Source of the DNA: Clostridiales bacterium
Lineage (GTDB): Bacteria > Bacillota > Clostridia > SK-Y3
NCBI GenBank assembly: GCA_030156665.1
Contig: JASGMB010000005.1
Coordinates: 1-36,979 of the forward strand
Direction of reading: 5' to 3'
Length of the DNA stretch: 36,979 nt
Each line of letters begins with the position of its first letter. The stretch's first letter is position 1. The notes beneath the pieces are model-generated. The model had not been told where the DNA came from. It worked only from the letters and a program-made list of their open reading frames with translations, and searched no databases. Positions 1 to 8,571 of this stretch are shown here, piece after piece. A program made the translations under genes and the position numbers.

Positions 1-99
1 GGAAACATTAATTTTCCTATGTTTCGTGTAATTCTCTATGTATAGCGATTATTCCTATAGAGGATAATTATAGCAATATCAGTAGTTGCACGTATCCCA

Positions 100-121
100 G
101 GCTCCTTGAAAACTGAAAATT
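100..121. repeat. Possible terminal end of the ISL3-type element
   Basis: The sequence starting GGCTCCTTGAAAACTG lies just outside the transposase stop codon. ISL3-family elements usually begin with a GGCTCTTTG-like terminal repeat placed a short distance beyond the transposase 3' end, so this could be one end of the element. I could not find a matching inverted copy beyond the 5' side of the transposase, so the other end may be lost or too diverged. Confidence 0.35.
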
Positions 122-914
122 TTAAGCACATTTAAACTCATGTTTGACTCTGATTTCATAATTATCACGGTTACGGTATCTGTATGCTCTACGTTTAATA
201 TTCTTAATCTTATGGTTATTACCTTCTGTAGTGCCGTTAGATATTGGGTAATCGTAATAATTTAGGATGTATGTTATCCAGTTATCAAGGGTTTTTACAA
301 ATTTCTTCAGCTCAGGAATATCATATTCTTCTACTAAATCTTTGTAATATACTAAAAACGCTGCAGCATCTTCCTTCCTGGTTATAGATAACGGTATCAT
401 AGTTGTGACCCTTTTTAGAGGCGATATCATCTATACCTAGAAGTCTTAGTGGTTCAGGTTCATTTGCTTGAAGCTGTTCTCTTGCGTAATGGTTGTAAAT
501 CCTTTGGCCAGTACCTTCACTAATACCAACAATGCCACATACATTTTTAATTGTATTTTTATGAGTAAGAGTAAAAATATACTTTTCATGTGGTATGGTG
601 TGCCTTTGATACTTTCTGATGAAAGCAAAATATTCATCAAATGGATGTTCAGGGTCACATTCACATACATAACGCTTTTTCTCAAGCATGATAACAGTAT
701 CCATTCCCCATATAGGTAAATGCTTATATGGCTGACACCTTTTGTTATGTACAATATATGTGATATGTCTACAATGCGGACACACAGCAAAATCAAATAT
801 AGATTTTGCAAATACTTCAAATATGCCATTATTTACATTGGAATAAACTATCTCTATCCCTTGCAATCCAATTAATTTTCGGATAATATCATAATTGGTA
901 TTCATCCGATGCAT
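122..914 (-). pseudogene. ISL3-family transposase, internally deleted
   Basis: Two minus-strand reading frames together give the two ends of an ISL3-family transposase. The 5' part (321-914) has the N-terminal zinc-binding region (CPHC near residue 45, then CECDPEHPF) and the segment LLGIDDIASKKGHNYDTVI, which carries the first catalytic Asp. The 3' part (122 to about 400, another frame) has the C-terminal helix with NGTTEGNNHKIKNIKRRAY, which carries the catalytic Glu. The central section with the second Asp is absent, and the frame changes where the parts meet near 390-400. Family members are about 400 residues; the remnants add up to about 260. The remnant cannot be an active transposase. 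The start is either of two ATGs at 914 and 905; the AAGGGG site favours 905. Confidence 0.85.
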
Positions 915-963
915 CCCCTTTAAATTTTGTAATGGTATATAAAATGATAAGGGATGTATCGGA
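905..963 (-). promoter_or_regulatory. Hairpin covering the transposase ribosome site and start
   Basis: The arms TCCGATGCATCCC (905-917) and GGGATGTATCGGA (951-963) are inverted copies with one mismatch and a loop of about 33 bases. On the minus strand the 3' arm overlaps the GGGG ribosome site and the ATG codons of the transposase. Transcripts entering from outside could therefore mask the start, a known way insertion sequences limit transposase expression. This role is inferred. Confidence 0.4.
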
Positions 964-1188
964 TTTTTTGTACCCTTTTTACCAGCTAATTGGTAATATA
1001 ATTTATGGCAATATTATCTTTTCACAAAATTAGTGGTTGAACCAAAATTATTTTATTTCTTTTTTGCAGCTTTCTTGTAGGTCATATGAATAGACTGATA
1101 CCATTTCGGTCATCTTAATAATAAAAGAATCTTCCATCGCGATCGTTACAAACTAAAAATTAATTTGCTAAAAGGAGTGTACGTACTT

Positions 1189-1341
1189 ATGGAAAATAGA
1201 GGTAAAACAGGTGAACTAGTAGTAAATGCTGGCGTTTATCAAAACAAGTATGGCAAAAAGGTAACCCTAGCTGCAAATGATGTTTTTCCTCCCTGCCCCT
1301 TGAAAGGTGCTCCTATAGAATGGGAAAAAGTAGATAAATAA
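1189..1341 (+). CDS. Small YjzC-like protein, 50 residues
   Basis: A 50-residue reading frame with a good ribosome site (AAAGGAG, about 11 bases before the ATG). The protein starts MENRGKTGELVVNAGVY and continues with GKKVTLAANDVFPPCP, ending in IEWEKV. The pattern of a short N-terminal segment, a GVY turn, a Lys/Val-rich strand, an F-P-P motif and a final W resembles the small Firmicute YjzC family, whose function is unknown to me. It is soluble with no signal peptide. It stands alone between the IS remnant and the convergent pfkA gene. Family assignment is from pattern memory and is moderate; that it is a real gene is more likely. Confidence 0.6.
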   Translation: MENRGKTGELVVNAGVYQNKYGKKVTLAANDVFPPCPLKGAPIEWEKVDK

Positions 1342-1359
1342 CTTTCCTATGCATTATAA

Positions 1360-1403
1360 ACAAAAATACCGTAAAATCAGCTTGTAAGCTGATTTTACGG
1401 TAT
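1360..1403 (-). terminator. Rho-independent terminator of pfkA
   Basis: A perfect 16-bp stem (1366-1381 with 1388-1403) and a 6-base loop lies between two convergent genes. Read on the minus strand it is followed by a TTTTT run, so it terminates the pfkA transcript. It may also stop the small plus-strand gene, although the plus side lacks a T run. Confidence 0.88.
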
Positions 1404-1447
1404 CAAACATCCAGTTCAATCAAACAAGAAAAATATTTTTAAATTCC

Positions 1448-2419
1448 TTAAGAAATTAAAATATTATTCAATTTTACTACCTCTTCACTTATTTTATTCT
1501 TATCATTAATTCCTTGATTTATATCGCAATCTACCGCTTTTCCTGCTACTATTCCAACCATTCTATTGGTCTTACCCTCCAGGAGTAGCTCTACCGCTTT
1601 TACTCCCATTTGGCTTGCAATAAATCTATCAAAAGCTGTAGGTGCACCACCTCTTTGCAAGTGGCCTAATACACTTGCCCTTGCGTCAATATTTAATATT
1701 GAATCTACTTCTTTCTTTAGCTCATAAACGCTTATTGCACCTTCTGCAACAATTACAACACTATAAACTTTTCCGTTTTCAAATTTTCTTTGAAGATGTG
1801 CACACATTTCATTTACATCGTATGGCATTTCCGGAACGATGCAGTAATCAGCTCCACCTGCAATAGCAGAAGTAGCAGCGATATAGCCACAACCTCTACC
1901 CATAACCTCAACTAAAAATACTCTAGGAGTGTCTACGATTAGTGATCTTGCTGTATCGTGAATCTTAGATATAGTATCTGTTACGATATTTACAGCTGTA
2001 TCTGCACCTATTGAGAATTCCGTTCCAGCAATATCATTATCAATAGTGCCTGGAATTCCTATTACTGGAAGACCATATTTTTCTACATCACAGGCACCTC
2101 TAAATGAACCGTCTCCTCCAATAACAATTAAACCTTCGATTCCATTCTTGTCAGCCTGTTCCTTAGCTAATTTTAATCCTTCTTCTGTTTTAAAAAGTTT
2201 ACTTCGCGCACTTTTTAAGACAGTACCGCTTAATTCTACTATATCATCTACATAATTCGTAGTAAGTACTTTCATATTACCTTCCATTAGACCTTTATAA
2301 CCTTCATATATACCTATTGTTTCTATATTATTTACTTTTGCTGCTTTTACAACTGCGCGAATACAAGCATTCATACCTGGTGCATCGCCCCCACTTGTAA
2401 GCACTCCTATTCTTCTCAT
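1448..2419 (-). CDS. pfkA: ATP-dependent 6-phosphofructokinase
   Basis: Phosphorylates fructose 6-phosphate to fructose 1,6-bisphosphate, the committed step of glycolysis, in the cytoplasm. The start is placed at MRRIGVLTSGGDAPGMN: an in-frame ATG 15 bases upstream overlaps the GGGGGGAG ribosome site. This gives 323 residues, close to the usual 319-320. The nucleotide loop GGDAPGMN, the IGGDGSFRGA segment and the catalytic GTIDND are present. Gly, rather than Asp and Lys, at the two diagnostic positions (GGDGS and PGTIDND) marks the ATP-using rather than pyrophosphate-using type. The effector and substrate stretches VEVMGRGCGYIA and LGHLQRGGAPTAFDR are intact. It follows aspS by 84 bp, has its own possible promoter, and ends at a strong terminator. 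Confidence 0.97.
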   Translation of the reverse strand: MRRIGVLTSGGDAPGMNACIRAVVKAAKVNNIETIGIYEGYKGLMEGNMKVLTTNYVDDIVELSGTVLKSARSKLFKTEEGLKLAKEQADKNGIEGLIVIGGDGSFRGACDVEKYGLPVIGIPGTIDNDIAGTEFSIGADTAVNIVTDTISKIHDTARSLIVDTPRVFLVEVMGRGCGYIAATSAIAGGADYCIVPEMPYDVNEMCAHLQRKFENGKVYSVVIVAEGAISVYELKKEVDSILNIDARASVLGHLQRGGAPTAFDRFIASQMGVKAVELLLEGKTNRMVGIVAGKAVDCDINQGINDKNKISEEVVKLNNILIS

Positions 2420-2462
2420 TGTACTCCCCCCCATAACAACTCTTATTCACTACTAATTATAT

Positions 2463-2492
2463 ATTATATATTTTTTATTTACATATGTCTAA
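2463..2492 (-). promoter_or_regulatory. Candidate promoter for pfkA
   Basis: On the minus strand TTAGAC (2487-2492) and TATAAT (2463-2468) are 18 bases apart in the gap between aspS and pfkA. The -10 is perfect and the -35 is a partial match. The surroundings are very AT-rich, so chance is possible. Confidence 0.4.
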
Positions 2493-2503
2493 CATATATT
2501 TAT

Positions 2504-4288
2504 CTATTCATTCTCAACTTTTATATGAAGTTCTTTAAGCTGCTTTAAATCTACTGTTGAAGGTGCATTGGTCATTAATTCGGACGCATTTTGCACTTTC
2601 GGGAAAGCAATTACATCTCTTATGCTATCCTTTCCGGCAATAAGCATTACCAGTCTATCTAAGCCATAAGCCATACCACCGTGCGGAGGAGTACCATACT
2701 TAAATGCCTCCATTAAAAATCCAAATCTTTCCCATGCTTCTTCCTTGCTAAATCCTAGCGTTTCAAACATCTTTTGCTGGAGTTCTGTATTGTATATTCT
2801 AATACTTCCTCCTCCAATCTCAACACCATTCAATACAATATCATAGGCTTTCGCTCTCACTTTAGACGGATCAGTATCTAACAATGCAATATCCTGGTCC
2901 ATTGGAGAAGTAAATGGGTGATGTTTAGCTACATATCTTTTTTCTTCTTCATCATACTCCAAAAGTGGAAATTCAGTAACCCAAACAAATTTATATGCAT
3001 CTTTTTTAAGCATGTCTAATCTTTTAGCAAGTTCTAATCTTAAATGACCTAAAGCATCATAAACAATCTCATTTTTATCAGCTACTATCATAATGATATC
3101 TCCAGGTTGGGCACCAGTTCTGTCTAAAATTGCTTTAATCTCTTCATCGTTAAAGAACTTTGTTATCGGTGACTTTAATTCATCTTCTGTTACTACAATC
3201 CAAGCCATTCCTTTAGCTTTATATATCTTTACAAAATCCACCAAACCATCTAAATCTCTTCTGCTGAATTTCTCTTTACAATTTTTTGCATTAATGGCTC
3301 TTACACTTCCACCTTTTGTAACTGCATCTGCAAAAACTTTAAATCCACTGTTTACAACAATATCCGAAAGGTCAACCAACTCAAATCCAAAACGCATATC
3401 CGGTTTATCCGAACCAAACCTGTCCATTGCTTCTTGATATGGCAGTCTTAAAAAAGGTGTTTCTATTTCTACTCCCAAGGTCTCTTTAAATAACTTAGCA
3501 ATAAACTCTTCATTTATGCTTAATATATCTTCCACATCGACGAAAGACATTTCAAGGTCTATCTGCGTAAATTCAGGCTGTCTGTCTGCTCTTAAATCTT
3601 CATCTCTAAAACATTTTACAATCTGAAAATATCTATCCATACCAGCTAACATCAGCAGCTGCTTATATAACTGTGGAGACTGTGGCAGCGCATAAAATTC
3701 ACCCGGATGTACACGGCTAGGTACTAAATAGTCTCTGGCACCTTCCGGAGTGCTTTTAGTCAGCATGGGTGTTTCAATCTCCAAAAACCCATTTGCATCA
3801 AAATAATCCCTTGCAATTTTAGTTACTTTATGTCTTAATATAATATTTTGCTGCATATCCGGTCTTCTGAGATCTAAATATCTATACTTGAGCCTAATTT
3901 GTTCATTGGCATCAGAATCTTCCTCAATATAAAAAGGAGGTGTTTCTGCCTTACTCAATATGCGAAGCTCAGTAATCTTTACTTCTATTTCTCCCGTTTT
4001 TAGCTTAGGGTTTACAGTTTCCGGGTCCCTTTTTACAACACTCCCCATTACAGCAAGTACATATTCGTTTCTAATAGATTCCGCTTTTTCAAAAACTTTA
4101 TTACTTATTTTTGCGTCAAATACAATTTGCACAATTCCGGTTCTGTCCCTTAAGTCAACAAAGATAACGCCACCTAAATCTCTTCTTTTTTGTACCCATC
4201 CCATTAAAACAACTTCTTGCCCTACATTTTCTAAACTTAATTCCGCACACATATGTGTACGCTTTAAACCTTGTATTGATTCTGCCAT
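2504..4288 (-). CDS. aspS: Aspartate--tRNA ligase
   Basis: Charges tRNA-Asp with aspartate. It is the bacterial-type class II enzyme: an N-terminal OB-fold anticodon domain (about residues 15-105, with GWVQKRRDLGGVIFVDLRDR), then the catalytic core with motif 2 FRDEDLRADRQPEFTQID, a GAD-type insertion in the middle, and motif 3 GGMAYGLDRLVMLI near the C terminus. The start at MAESIQGL gives 594 residues, normal for the family; an in-frame ATG 15 bases upstream coincides with the GGAGGG ribosome site and is unlikely to be used. It lies 131 bp downstream of hisS in the same direction, so it is probably read from the same T-box-controlled transcript. I cannot tell from sequence whether it also charges tRNA-Asn. 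Confidence 0.97.
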   Translation of the reverse strand: MAESIQGLKRTHMCAELSLENVGQEVVLMGWVQKRRDLGGVIFVDLRDRTGIVQIVFDAKISNKVFEKAESIRNEYVLAVMGSVVKRDPETVNPKLKTGEIEVKITELRILSKAETPPFYIEEDSDANEQIRLKYRYLDLRRPDMQQNIILRHKVTKIARDYFDANGFLEIETPMLTKSTPEGARDYLVPSRVHPGEFYALPQSPQLYKQLLMLAGMDRYFQIVKCFRDEDLRADRQPEFTQIDLEMSFVDVEDILSINEEFIAKLFKETLGVEIETPFLRLPYQEAMDRFGSDKPDMRFGFELVDLSDIVVNSGFKVFADAVTKGGSVRAINAKNCKEKFSRRDLDGLVDFVKIYKAKGMAWIVVTEDELKSPITKFFNDEEIKAILDRTGAQPGDIIMIVADKNEIVYDALGHLRLELAKRLDMLKKDAYKFVWVTEFPLLEYDEEEKRYVAKHHPFTSPMDQDIALLDTDPSKVRAKAYDIVLNGVEIGGGSIRIYNTELQQKMFETLGFSKEEAWERFGFLMEAFKYGTPPHGGMAYGLDRLVMLIAGKDSIRDVIAFPKVQNASELMTNAPSTVDLKQLKELHIKVENE

Positions 4289-4419
4289 TATTGTTCCCTC
4301 CAACTATTAATAATTGTGAAAGTAAAATGAGAATTATTTTTGAATTACCGTATTTATTGTTGAATATTTCTCTTTAAACTAACATACTACACTAAATTAA
4401 CATTTTAACATATTATAAC

Positions 4420-5676
4420 TTATAATTCTTTAAGTGTTTCAACTAAATGATCTAGTTCTATATCAACTATTTCTCCTGTTTTCATGTTTTTCAGCTTCGC
4501 TTTACCGGTATTAATCTCATCCTCACCTAACACCATGGTATATAATACACCTAATTTATCGGCATATTTCATTTGTGCTTTCAGGCTTCTGTCCATATGA
4601 TTTTTTTCAGCACTAATACCATGTTTTCTGAGTGCTAGAACCAGAGATTGCGCTTTTATTTCTGCCTTTTCACCTATGTTCGCAATAAAGACCTTTATCG
4701 GTTCACACTGAGGTATTTCTATCCCTTGTCCTTCTAATGTTAATAGCAAACGTTCTATTCCCAATCCAAAACCTATACCTGGAGTAGGTGAACCTCCTAG
4801 TTCCTCTATAAGACCGTCATATCTTCCACCACCGCAAACAGTTCCTTGAGCCCCTATATCCTTTGAAATAATTTCAAACACTGTTCGAGTATAGTAATCC
4901 AATCCTCTTACAATAAAAGGATCTATGTTATAATCTATATTCATATGCGCCAAATAGTTTTTTAAACTATCAAAATGTTCTTTACAGCTATTACACAAAT
5001 TATCTAGTAAAATGGGCGCATTTTTTCCTATTTCTTTACATTGCTCATGTTTACAATCAAGTATTCTTAATGGATTTTTTTGATATCTCTCTTTACATGT
5101 TATGCACAATTTGTCCAAATGTTTTTCTAAATATTTCATCAATTTTTCGTTATATTCTTTTCGGCATTCAGGGCAACCAATACTGTTTATATTTAATTCC
5201 AAACCTTTTACACCTAAGTTGTTTAATAAAGTCATTGCCAGTGAAATAATCTCAGCATCTATTGAAGGTTTTTCTGAACCAAAAGCTTCTACCCCAAACT
5301 GATGAAATTCTCTTAATCGTCCTTTTTGTGGATTTTCATATCGATAACACGAGATAATATAATACATTTTTGTAGGCTGAGGTGCTGCATATAGGCTGTT
5401 TTCCAAATAACTTCTTACTGCAGAAGCCGTACCTTCCGGTCTTAAAGTTATACTTCGACCACCTTTATCCTCAAATGTATACATTTCTTTTTGAACAACA
5501 TCGGTAGTATCCCCCATACCTCTTTCAAATAATTCAGTATGTTCAAAAACCGGAGTCCGAATTTCTTTATAACCGTAGCTGTCACATACTTTTCGTATTG
5601 TTCTTTCTATGTATTGCCATTTATATGATTCCTCAGGGACTACATCCTTTGTACCTTTCGGTGCTTTCGTTAACAT
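4420..5676 (-). CDS. hisS: Histidine--tRNA ligase
   Basis: Charges tRNA-His. Class II core: motif 1 region near [11 protein letters not shown], motif 2 with [19 protein letters not shown], the histidine-binding [11 protein letters not shown] segment, motif 3 [11 protein letters not shown], and the C-terminal anticodon-binding domain from about residue 325. The central insertion holds a set of cysteines ([29 protein letters not shown]), as in other Firmicute HisRS. The ATG start at MLTKAPKG gives 418 residues with AAGGAG about 8 bases upstream; a GTG 9 bases earlier overlaps that ribosome site. The T-box leader upstream indicates control by uncharged tRNA. Confidence 0.97.
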   Translation of the reverse strand: MLTKAPKGTKDVVPEESYKWQYIERTIRKVCDSYGYKEIRTPVFEHTELFERGMGDTTDVVQKEMYTFEDKGGRSITLRPEGTASAVRSYLENSLYAAPQPTKMYYIISCYRYENPQKGRLREFHQFGVEAFGSEKPSIDAEIISLAMTLLNNLGVKGLELNINSIGCPECRKEYNEKLMKYLEKHLDKLCITCKERYQKNPLRILDCKHEQCKEIGKNAPILLDNLCNSCKEHFDSLKNYLAHMNIDYNIDPFIVRGLDYYTRTVFEIISKDIGAQGTVCGGGRYDGLIEELGGSPTPGIGFGLGIERLLLTLEGQGIEIPQCEPIKVFIANIGEKAEIKAQSLVLALRKHGISAEKNHMDRSLKAQMKYADKLGVLYTMVLGEDEINTGKAKLKNMKTGEIVDIELDHLVETLKEL

Positions 5677-5802
5677 CCTATTCACTCCTTAAAATTTTAT
5701 AATATATACTTCTCAATATTATTTTCTTAATACGATTTTAAAAAAACATTTCGCCGCTAATCATTTTATTAGAAGTTATATATGGTTATTGGTTTCTATA
5801 AT

Positions 5803-5842
5803 AATATAAAAACCTCTCATCCCTTAAGCAGGGACGAAAGGT
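5803..5842 (-). terminator. T-box leader terminator
   Basis: The arms 5812-5824 and 5830-5842 form a 13-bp stem with two G-U pairs and a 5-base loop. On the minus strand it is followed by TTTTTATATTATT. It lies directly downstream of the T-box core and is mutually exclusive with the antiterminator. Confidence 0.9.
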
Positions 5843-6110
5843 AATTTCATTCGCGGTACCACCCTAATTGAACGTCACTCTCCAAATTTCCTAAGTTTAC
5901 AATCTTTATATCTGGAGCTGTTTACATTCCTCTTTATATCCGTTAACGCCGGCAACGGATTAACCTACTGACTAGTTTAGCGTATATAAACTATGTTCGG
6001 ATAATCAACTCCAGAGTGTTATTCAGCTGCTTGTTCATAAAAGCACTCACAGTCAAGGTGCTTTCTCCCTGAATGACAGTCCAGCTTACTCTTCTCTTTC
6101 ATTGTTTTTC
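5803..6110 (-). promoter_or_regulatory. T-box riboswitch upstream of hisS-aspS
   Basis: The conserved T-box core GGGTGGTACCGCG lies at 5852-5864 on the minus strand. It is followed by a 13-bp terminator hairpin and T run (5803-5842). Further upstream, Stem I is recognisable: the AGAGTAAGCTGG side (near 6085) pairs with CAGCTGAATAACACTCT (near 6010-6026), forming the specifier loop. Uncharged tRNA should stabilise the antiterminator and allow hisS and aspS to be read. The specifier loop contains overlapping AAC and CAC triplets. His (CAC) is expected from the gene, but the usual GAA-NNN-purine spacing is not clean. Confidence 0.93.
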
Positions 6111-6295
6111 AATAAAATTATGCAAATATTCTTTAAATTTTAGTTTTGGACTATTTTGATATCATTCATTGTGCGTATAAAAATAACACTTAAGTTTATC
6201 AAACATTATTTTAACTGTTATGTATTTCTGTGTCAAGTGTATCTCTCTAAAAAACCTAAAAGCTAGAATGATCGTTGAAATAGTAAAAGAACATA

Positions 6296-6952
6296 CTATT
6301 TTTTTATAGATAGATTTTTTAATATTACCAATACGCCTGCAATAATTAATAATACCGGCCAAAAATATCTTAGCCAATACAATACATTTATCCACATTTG
6401 CTTCTCTATGATACCTCTTATGGTCATAAATGATAGCAGACCGATACCAAATAATATCAATGACGTAACAAGAGGCTTATAACCTAATGTTCTAAATTCA
6501 AAAATAAAAATTAATAAAAATGCAGTGGCTAAAGTCATAAATATTAATGGCCAAATTTCTGATTGTTCAATAAAGTTCATCCCCATTATATAATTGTATA
6601 TTCCAATGGCAGGAAGAATAAACCCTGGAAAAATAAATCCTGTCTTTTTTTTTGCAAAGTAAACGGTTAAAAATGCTAATCCAAGTGCTACTAAAACAAG
6701 TGAACCAAAGGTTTGTTGTTTGATAAGGCGAGTACTATTTAGAAAGATCAAGCTGCCAAAATATGATAATATTAAGCCTGTGATAAGAAATCCAGCTTTC
6801 TTTTTTATAAAATAAGCAATAATAAATGCTATTCCTATTCCTAGCAAAAACCAATCTCTAATATTGATATTATAGTTACGCAGTAAAAATAAAATACCTA
6901 AACCTATTAAAATAACACCTGGTACAACACCTTTTTGCCTATTCTGCTCCAT
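6296..6952 (-). CDS. Multi-pass membrane protein (LiaF-TM / DUF5668-like repeats)
   Basis: A 218-residue protein that is almost entirely membrane segments, about eight hydrophobic helices in a repeated pattern. The opening PGVILIGLGILFLLRNYNI and the C-terminal YFWPVLLIIAGVLVILKNL look like the short two-helix unit (glycine-rich helix, short turn, W-x-x-L helix) of LiaF-type membrane domains and DUF5668. Short KKK loops separate the helix pairs, suggesting internal duplication. A ribosome site (GGGGTGAG) precedes the ATG. It lies 195 bp downstream of the HtrA-type protease in the same orientation. LiaF-like membrane domains often take part in envelope-stress sensing, which would fit that neighbour, but there is no direct evidence of function here. 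Confidence 0.7.
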   Translation of the reverse strand: MEQNRQKGVVPGVILIGLGILFLLRNYNINIRDWFLLGIGIAFIIAYFIKKKAGFLITGLILSYFGSLIFLNSTRLIKQQTFGSLVLVALGLAFLTVYFAKKKTGFIFPGFILPAIGIYNYIMGMNFIEQSEIWPLIFMTLATAFLLIFIFEFRTLGYKPLVTSLILFGIGLLSFMTIRGIIEKQMWINVLYWLRYFWPVLLIIAGVLVILKNLSIKK

Positions 6953-7077
6953 ATTTCATCTCACCCCATTCTGTTTAAAATATCATCATACTTAAAGTAT
7001 TATCATTATTATATACTATACTTATCAAGAAAAGTCTGGTTTATTATATAAAAATTTTTTATTAATAATAAAAGAAT

Positions 7078-7111
7078 AGAGAGATTTATCTTTTTAATGA
7101 CAAATCCCTCT
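7078..7111 (-). terminator. Terminator after the HtrA-type protease gene
   Basis: A 13-bp stem including G-U pairs (7078-7090 with 7099-7111) with an 8-base loop follows the protease stop codon, then a T-rich stretch (ATTCTTTTATT) on the minus strand. Confidence 0.65.
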
Positions 7112-7147
7112 AACTGATTTTTACATTTTCCCTGCAAAGGTTCTTTA

Positions 7148-8335
7148 TTATCTAGTAACCAATCCATCCTTTGTTCTACGCTCTAATGTGAAACTAACTT
7201 CTCTTACCTTACCATCTCTAATAAATCTCAGCGTACAGTTCTTTCCCGGTCCACACTTAAATGCCTTTTCTCTTAGTTCCATCATGGTATTGACTTCTTC
7301 ATCATCCATGTGGGTAATAATATCCCCTGCTCTTATACCCGCTTTATATACTGGACTATCCGGGTCAATGTGGGACACATAAATCCCATTGGATATATTC
7401 ATATCTTGATTTACATATTCTGCTACTATCTTATCATAAGCAAAAAGCCCCATGTATGGCGTTGAATAACTTCCTTTTTCCAAAAAACTTTCTATAACCG
7501 GCTTGCTAATATTAATAGGGATTGCAAATCCCATTCCTTCTGCACTAGCTACCTTAATAGTATTAATTCCTACAACCTCCCCCCGGGAATTAATAAGTGG
7601 TCCACCACTATTCCCCGGATTTATAGAAGCATCCGTTTGAATTAACCCCTCCATATAATTTTCTCTACCATCGGTAGTAACTCTAATCGTTCTGTTAACC
7701 GCACTAATAATTCCTGCGGTAACCGTCCTCTGAAATTGCAGCCCTAAAGGGTTGCCTATCGCAACAGCTGTTTCACCAACTTTGAGCTTATTTGCATCAC
7801 CTAAAGTGGCAACAGGTAGCCCTTGTACATTTATTTTTATTACAGCTAAATCCAGAGTAGGGTCTGCCCATTGGCTTGTAGCATTTACTGTTTTTCCATT
7901 TGCTAGCGTTACTATAATTTTATTCGGACTTGAACCAATAACATGATGGTTCGTGAGAATATATCCATCGTCTGAAACAATTACTCCTGATCCCACACTC
8001 CATCTCTGTTCCTGACTGGAGCGAAATAAATTGGTTTGATCTACCATTGATGTAGATATACCTACTACTGCTGGCATTACACCACTAGCAATTTCTGTAA
8101 CATCAAGATTCCCAGAAGAAATCGAATTTTGAGGTATATCCTTAATCGGTTGTGTCTGTATCATATTCTGATTTTCCGGAGCATTTAATTCATAATTTAT
8201 ATTTTTCGGCTGCATATCATTTCTAGATATATATGATGGAATAAATAACAATAATAACAGCCCCGTTATTAATGAAGAAGCCAGAATCATTAATATTCCT
8301 CGTAATAGATTACCGCCTTTTCCTTGTGAATACAT
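7148..8335 (-). CDS. Membrane-anchored HtrA/DegP-type serine protease with PDZ domain
   Basis: An S1C-family envelope protease that degrades or refolds damaged exported proteins. The N-terminal helix (about residues 12-33) anchors it with the protease domain outside. The triad is clear: His131 in LTNHHVIG, Asp162 in TLDLAVIK, and Ser243 in GNSGGPL. One PDZ domain follows (about residues 290-385, with DPDSPVYKAGIRAGDIIT). At 395 residues it matches the Bacillus HtrA/YkdA/YyxA type, with a shorter N-terminal cytoplasmic part. It is probably monocistronic or followed by the membrane protein at 6296; a terminator lies between. An inverted repeat in the likely promoter could be an operator. Orthology to a specific paralogue cannot be decided. 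Confidence 0.93.
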   Translation of the reverse strand: MYSQGKGGNLLRGILMILASSLITGLLLLLFIPSYISRNDMQPKNINYELNAPENQNMIQTQPIKDIPQNSISSGNLDVTEIASGVMPAVVGISTSMVDQTNLFRSSQEQRWSVGSGVIVSDDGYILTNHHVIGSSPNKIIVTLANGKTVNATSQWADPTLDLAVIKINVQGLPVATLGDANKLKVGETAVAIGNPLGLQFQRTVTAGIISAVNRTIRVTTDGRENYMEGLIQTDASINPGNSGGPLINSRGEVVGINTIKVASAEGMGFAIPINISKPVIESFLEKGSYSTPYMGLFAYDKIVAEYVNQDMNISNGIYVSHIDPDSPVYKAGIRAGDIITHMDDEEVNTMMELREKAFKCGPGKNCTLRFIRDGKVREVSFTLERRTKDGLVTR

Positions 8336-8388
8336 CTACTATCACCTTTTTCCCTTATAATATTACTCTCTCTAACGTTTTCCCTTCT

Positions 8389-8417
8389 ACTTTACCTATG
8401 CCATAACCATAGGCAAA
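8389..8417 (-). promoter_or_regulatory. Inverted repeat in the presumed htrA-type promoter
   Basis: TTTACCTATG (8391-8400) and CATAGGCAAA (8408-8417) are inverted copies with one mismatch and a 7-base centre. On the minus strand a weak promoter, TTGCCT with TAAAGT 16 bases away, coincides with the two arms. A dyad overlapping a promoter suggests a regulator binding site. The regulator is unknown and the -10 is poor. Confidence 0.35.
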
Positions 8418-8504
8418 CGCTTGAAATATACTATCTACCATTAGTAGGAGTAAGATTTCTTTTTCACTCTACTATTTTAAGTATTACCAGCTATTTAATT
8501 ATTA

Positions 8505-8563
8505 TACAAAATAACAACAGAGGCTTCATCATTACACGATGAAGCCTCTGTTGTTATTTTGTA
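8505..8563. terminator. Very long perfect hairpin, bidirectional terminator
   Basis: A perfect 26-bp stem (8505-8530 with 8538-8563) with a 7-base loop lies 8 bp beyond the stop codon of the HD-GYP gene. The outer stem is A/T-rich (AAAATAACAACAG paired with CTGTTGTTATTTT), which supplies a short T run on each strand. It most likely ends the HD-GYP transcript. The length and perfection are above those of a normal terminator. Confidence 0.75.
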
Positions 8564-8571
8564 ACATCATG

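Noticed and set aside
468-719. Plus-strand 83-residue frame inside the transposase remnant
   Set aside because: Antisense to a recognisable ISL3 transposase, with no ribosome site.
446-829. 127-residue minus-strand frame within the transposase remnant
   Set aside because: It is the shifted frame of the same transposase N-terminal region; the recognised residues are in the other frame.
6162-6395. 77-residue minus-strand reading frame overlapping the end of the membrane protein gene
   Set aside because: It overlaps the membrane protein in another frame, has no ribosome site and an unbalanced composition, so it is a shadow.
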